A stretch of 64,000 nt of DNA from Pseudonocardia sp. TRM90224 (GTDB lineage Bacteria; Actinomycetota; Actinomycetes; Mycobacteriales; Pseudonocardiaceae), in NCBI RefSeq assembly GCF_021245725.1, contig NZ_JAJGSX010000001.1, forward strand, positions 310,001-374,000, written 5' to 3'. Positions 61,465-64,000 of this stretch are shown in pieces. Position 1 is the stretch's first letter. The number at the start of each line of letters is the position of its first letter. A model generated the notes under the pieces. It searched no databases and was not told where the DNA came from. It saw only the letters and a list, made by a program, of their open reading frames with translations. A program made the translations under genes and the position numbers.

Positions 61465-62499
61465 TCAGGTGGTGGGGGTGGCGAGGGGTAGGTGGATCTC
61501 GAAGCGGCAGCCGGGGCCGTGGTTGTGGGCGGTGATGGTGCCGTCGTGGGCTTCGACGAGGCCGCGGGCGATGGCGAGGCCGAGGCCGCTGCCGGAGGTG
61601 TTGTTTTCGGGGGTGGTGTCGGGGGTGCGGGCTTCGGCACCGCGGAAGGCGACGTCGAAGAGTTGGTCGAGGTCGTCTTCGGGGATTCCGCCGCAGGCGT
61701 CGTCGACGCGGAGCCAGGCTCGGCCGTCGGTTTCTCCTGCTGCGACGACGACGGCGCCGTCGGGTGGGGTGTGGCGGATGGCGTTGGAGAGGAGGTTGCG
61801 GACGACCCTGGCGAGTTCGGGGTCGCTGCCTCTTACCACGGGCCAGATGCTGTCTTCGTCGGCGCGGACGTCGACTCCCTTGCGGGCTGCGGTGACGCCT
61901 TCGACCGCGACGGCTTCGGAGACGACGTCGTGGAGGGGGACGGCGGAGTGGGTGAGCCGGAGTGCGCCGGAGGTGATCCGGGAGAGTTGGAAGAGGTCGT
62001 CGACCATCGCGGAGAGCCGTTCGGTCTCGCCCTTGATCCGTTTGGCGTAGTCGGCGACGTCTTCGGGGTCGGCGACGACGCCGTCGCACAGTGCCTCGGT
62101 CATGGCTCTGATCCCGGCGAGCGGGGTGCGCAGGTCGTGGCTGATCCAGGCGACGAGTTGGCGGCGTGAGGCTTCGGCGGCGCGTTCGGCGGCGCGTGCC
62201 TCGTGCAGCCACATGACGTCGTTGGCGATGCCGCGGCCGAGCAGTATCGCGGCGGGTGCGGTGACGAGTGCGACGACGACGCAGACGGTGGCGGTCTGGG
62301 CGAGTTGCGGGGTGTACATGAACCCGCTGGTCCCGATGACGCCGCAGAGGGTGGCGACGACGGGCACCAGCACGAGCACAGTTGCGGCCGCGGTGATCGA
62401 CCGTTGTCGCATGCGGGCGAGCAGGATGGCGCCGACGGCGGCGACCGGCACGGTGAGCATGACGGCGACGGGGACGACCGAGAGGAACTGGCTGATCAT
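61465..62499 (-). CDS. Two-component sensor histidine kinase with membrane-embedded sensor
   Basis: 344 residues. Three predicted spans (~6-28, 35-57, 69-88) with only short loops are followed by the DHp domain with His121 ([16 protein letters not shown]). N-box ([12 protein letters not shown]), G1 ([12 protein letters not shown]) and G2 ([11 protein letters not shown]) follow. It lacks the extracytoplasmic sensor domain of MprB, its positional counterpart in mycobacteria, so it probably senses the membrane itself. ATGA overlap with the response regulator. Confidence 0.93.
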   Translation of the reverse strand: MISQFLSVVPVAVMLTVPVAAVGAILLARMRQRSITAAATVLVLVPVVATLCGVIGTSGFMYTPQLAQTATVCVVVALVTAPAAILLGRGIANDVMWLHEARAAERAAEASRRQLVAWISHDLRTPLAGIRAMTEALCDGVVADPEDVADYAKRIKGETERLSAMVDDLFQLSRITSGALRLTHSAVPLHDVVSEAVAVEGVTAARKGVDVRADEDSIWPVVRGSDPELARVVRNLLSNAIRHTPPDGAVVVAAGETDGRAWLRVDDACGGIPEDDLDQLFDVAFRGAEARTPDTTPENNTSGSGLGLAIARGLVEAHDGTITAHNHGPGCRFEIHLPLATPTT

Positions 62500-63200
62500 T
62501 CGGCGGCCCGGTCGTAGCGGTATCCGACTCCCCAGACGGTGCTGATCCGCGTGGGCTCGGTGGGGTTCTGCTCGATCTTCTCGCGGAGGCGGCGGACGTG
62601 GACGGTGACGGTGGACTGGTCGCCGAAGTCCCAGCCCCAGACCCGTTCGAGCAGTTCGGCGCGGGTGAAGGCCTGTCCGGGTCGGCGGACGAGGAAGGCG
62701 AGCAGGTCGAACTCGCGCATGGTGAGGGTGAGCTCGCGGCCGGCGAGGGACGCGCGTCGGCCGGGGATGTCGACGCGCAGGTCGCCGTCGACGACGGGTT
62801 CGATGCCGGCGTCGCGGACGGGGAGCTCGCGGGAGCGGCGCAGCACGGACGCGACCCTGAGCACGAGCTCGCGTGGGCTGAAGGGTTTGGTGACGTAGTC
62901 GTCGGCGCCGAGTTCGAGCCCGAGCACCCGGTCTTCCTCTTCGCCGAGTGCGGTGAGCATGACGATCGGAATGTCGATCTTGCTGCTGCGCAGGCGCCGG
63001 CATACCTCGAGGCCGCCGAGGCGGGGCAGCATGAGGTCGAGGATGACGACGTCGGGTGGGCTGGTCGCGATCGTCCGCAGGGCTTGCTCGCCGTCGCTGG
63101 CGACGTCGACGCGGTATCCGGCGCGGTCGAGGTAGCGGCCGACGACGTCACGCACGGTGGTGTCGTCGTCGACGACGAGCGCGAGCAGGCGATCGGTCAC
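62496..63200 (-). CDS. OmpR-family response regulator (MprA-like)
   Basis: 234 residues. Acidic pocket VVDDD (~9-13), phospho-Asp55 (VILDLMLPR), Lys105 (VTKPF) and a winged-helix domain ending [11 protein letters not shown]. It pairs with the overlapping kinase. Its position next to an HtrA-type protease and mogA resembles the mprAB-pepD-moaB2 neighbourhood of M. tuberculosis, where the system answers envelope stress and controls pepD. GTG start. Confidence 0.94.
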   Translation of the reverse strand: MTDRLLALVVDDDTTVRDVVGRYLDRAGYRVDVASDGEQALRTIATSPPDVVILDLMLPRLGGLEVCRRLRSSKIDIPIVMLTALGEEEDRVLGLELGADDYVTKPFSPRELVLRVASVLRRSRELPVRDAGIEPVVDGDLRVDIPGRRASLAGRELTLTMREFDLLAFLVRRPGQAFTRAELLERVWGWDFGDQSTVTVHVRRLREKIEQNPTEPTRISTVWGVGYRYDRAAE

Positions 63201-63440
63201 GGGACGAGGCTATGCCGTGCAGTGCTCCCGGCGGCGGCGTGTCACTGGACCGTAAGAGCGGGAGCCCGCGCCGGCGCAGGGAGGGGGTACCGGCGCCGAC
63301 GCGGACCATGTCCCCGCTCGTGGGGCACCACGAGTAGGGACTGCGGACGACCGAATCACCCTGTGCTGTGTGCGTCAACCGGAAGCAGCCGAACGGGGTC
63401 GACATTCATCCACACCGGACAGAGGGGTGCTCGGGGACGG
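63201..63440. other. Intergenic region between htrA and the two-component operon
   Basis: 240 bp separating the htrA stop from the response regulator start, both on the minus strand. It presumably carries the promoter of the regulator-kinase operon. No repeat family, dyad longer than 7 bp or small gene is recognised. Confidence 0.35.
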
Positions 63441-64000
63441 TCAGGCGGCCTTCAGCGTCACGTTGATCGTGCGGTCGACCAGCCGGACTTCCACGGTCTC
63501 CCCCGGTGCTCGCGAGCGCACAGCTGCTTGGAGCCCGTCGCCGGCGAGGATCCGTTTGCCGCCGAAGAACAGCACGACGTCGCCCACACGCATGCCGGCA
63601 GCCTCGGCGGCGCCGCCGGGTTCGACGGTCCTGACCCGCGCGCCGGAGAGCTCGAGGTCGTCCTCGACCCGAACTCCGAGCACGGCGCGGGACGCGGTCC
63701 CGGTGCGTTCGAGCTCGTCGGCCACCCGCTTGGCCTGATTGATCGGGATGGAGAACCCGACGCCGATCGAGCCGCCCTGCGCGGTTGTCGTCGCGATGGC
63801 CGAGTTGATGCCGATCACGCGCCCTTCCAGGTCGACGAGGGGGCCACCGGAGTTGCCGGGGTTGATGGCGGCGTCGGTCTGGATGGCGTTGAGGACGGTC
63901 TGTTCGCTGGCGCCTTGGTCGCCGCCGACGCTGACCGGGCGGTCGAGCGCGCTGACGATGCCGGCCGTGACGGTGCCGCCGAGGCGCAGCGGCGAGCCGA
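63441..64000 (-). CDS. HtrA/DegP-type serine protease with PDZ domain (partial, C-terminal part)
   Basis: About 186 C-terminal residues are visible; the N-terminus lies beyond the right edge. The catalytic Ser motif [15 protein letters not shown] is followed by [23 protein letters not shown] domain comes next ([29 protein letters not shown]). Expected to be a membrane-anchored quality-control protease of the envelope, like mycobacterial PepD. Confidence 0.95.
   Translation of the reverse strand, partial: GSPLRLGGTVTAGIVSALDRPVSVGGDQGASEQTVLNAIQTDAAINPGNSGGPLVDLEGRVIGINSAIATTTAQGGSIGVGFSIPINQAKRVADELERTGTASRAVLGVRVEDDLELSGARVRTVEPGGAAEAAGMRVGDVVLFFGGKRILAGDGLQAAVRSRAPGETVEVRLVDRTINVTLKAA

Overview
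The window is very GC-rich actinobacterial chromosome, most likely from the Pseudonocardiaceae (Pseudonocardia or a near relative). Support comes from the mycobacterial-type gene order, an RpfB resuscitation factor, a protein O-mannosyltransferase, an F420-type luciferase-like oxidoreductase, a CTC-type ribosomal protein L25, and GTG starts with frequent 4-nt stop/start overlaps. The assignment is inference; no rRNA is present. The only RNA gene recognised is tRNA-Ala(CGC).

Layout. 0-9.5 kb: an LpqW-like lipoprotein (cut by the window edge) and typA; a small AbiEi-type/NUDIX pair; a two-component system facing a LolA-like secreted protein and an ABC exporter. 9.7-11 kb: rplY-pth. 11-26 kb: accessory metabolism and transport (amidohydrolase-MFS-PucR, acyl-AMP ligase, M20 dipeptidase, a 1044-residue BTAD/ATPase regulator, a DrrAB-type exporter, a GT39 membrane glycosyltransferase). 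26-37 kb: the conserved block metG-tatD-rpfB-ksgA-ispE-ABC-F on the minus strand, interrupted by a PadR-MFS cassette. 37-44 kb: flavin monooxygenase/TetR, a KhtTU-like K+/H+ antiporter, and an unusual trio of two substrate-binding-like proteins (one with a VWA domain) and a small membrane protein. 44-54 kb: rsmI and pmt, then several regulator-target pairs and an isolated, motif-divergent terpene synthase followed by a tandem repeat and tRNA-Ala. 54-64 kb: a second conserved block, glpR-like, rimJ, moeA/glp, galU, 5-FTHF cyclo-ligase, fmdB, SAF/CpaB-like, MT0933-type antitoxin-like, mogA, a two-component system and htrA (cut by the right edge).

How it fits together. From memory, rplY/pth, ispE/ksgA/rpfB/tatD/metG, rsmI/pmt and rimJ/moeA1/galU/5-FCL/fmdB/moaB2/pepD lie in the same neighbourhood of the Mycobacterium tuberculosis chromosome. 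The window therefore reads as an ancestral core strip with accessory islands inserted.

The most unusual content is non-coding. At least five families of palindromic or tandem repeats fill the intergenic spaces: a 59-bp double-palindrome (5 copies, in both orientations relative to its flanks), a CTTCCCCACCGTTTTG palindrome (5 copies, two arm types), a GTCGACAACGACGT palindrome filling two convergent gaps, a 21-bp unit arranged 5 direct plus 4 inverted, and a ~100-bp tandem beside tRNA-Ala. Several lie at the edges of the accessory islands. Four divergent regulator-target pairs carry clear operator-like dyads. A stem-loop in the rpfB leader and an apparently non-enzymatic MoeA homologue beside a GlpR-like membrane protein are the best functional leads in the core genes.
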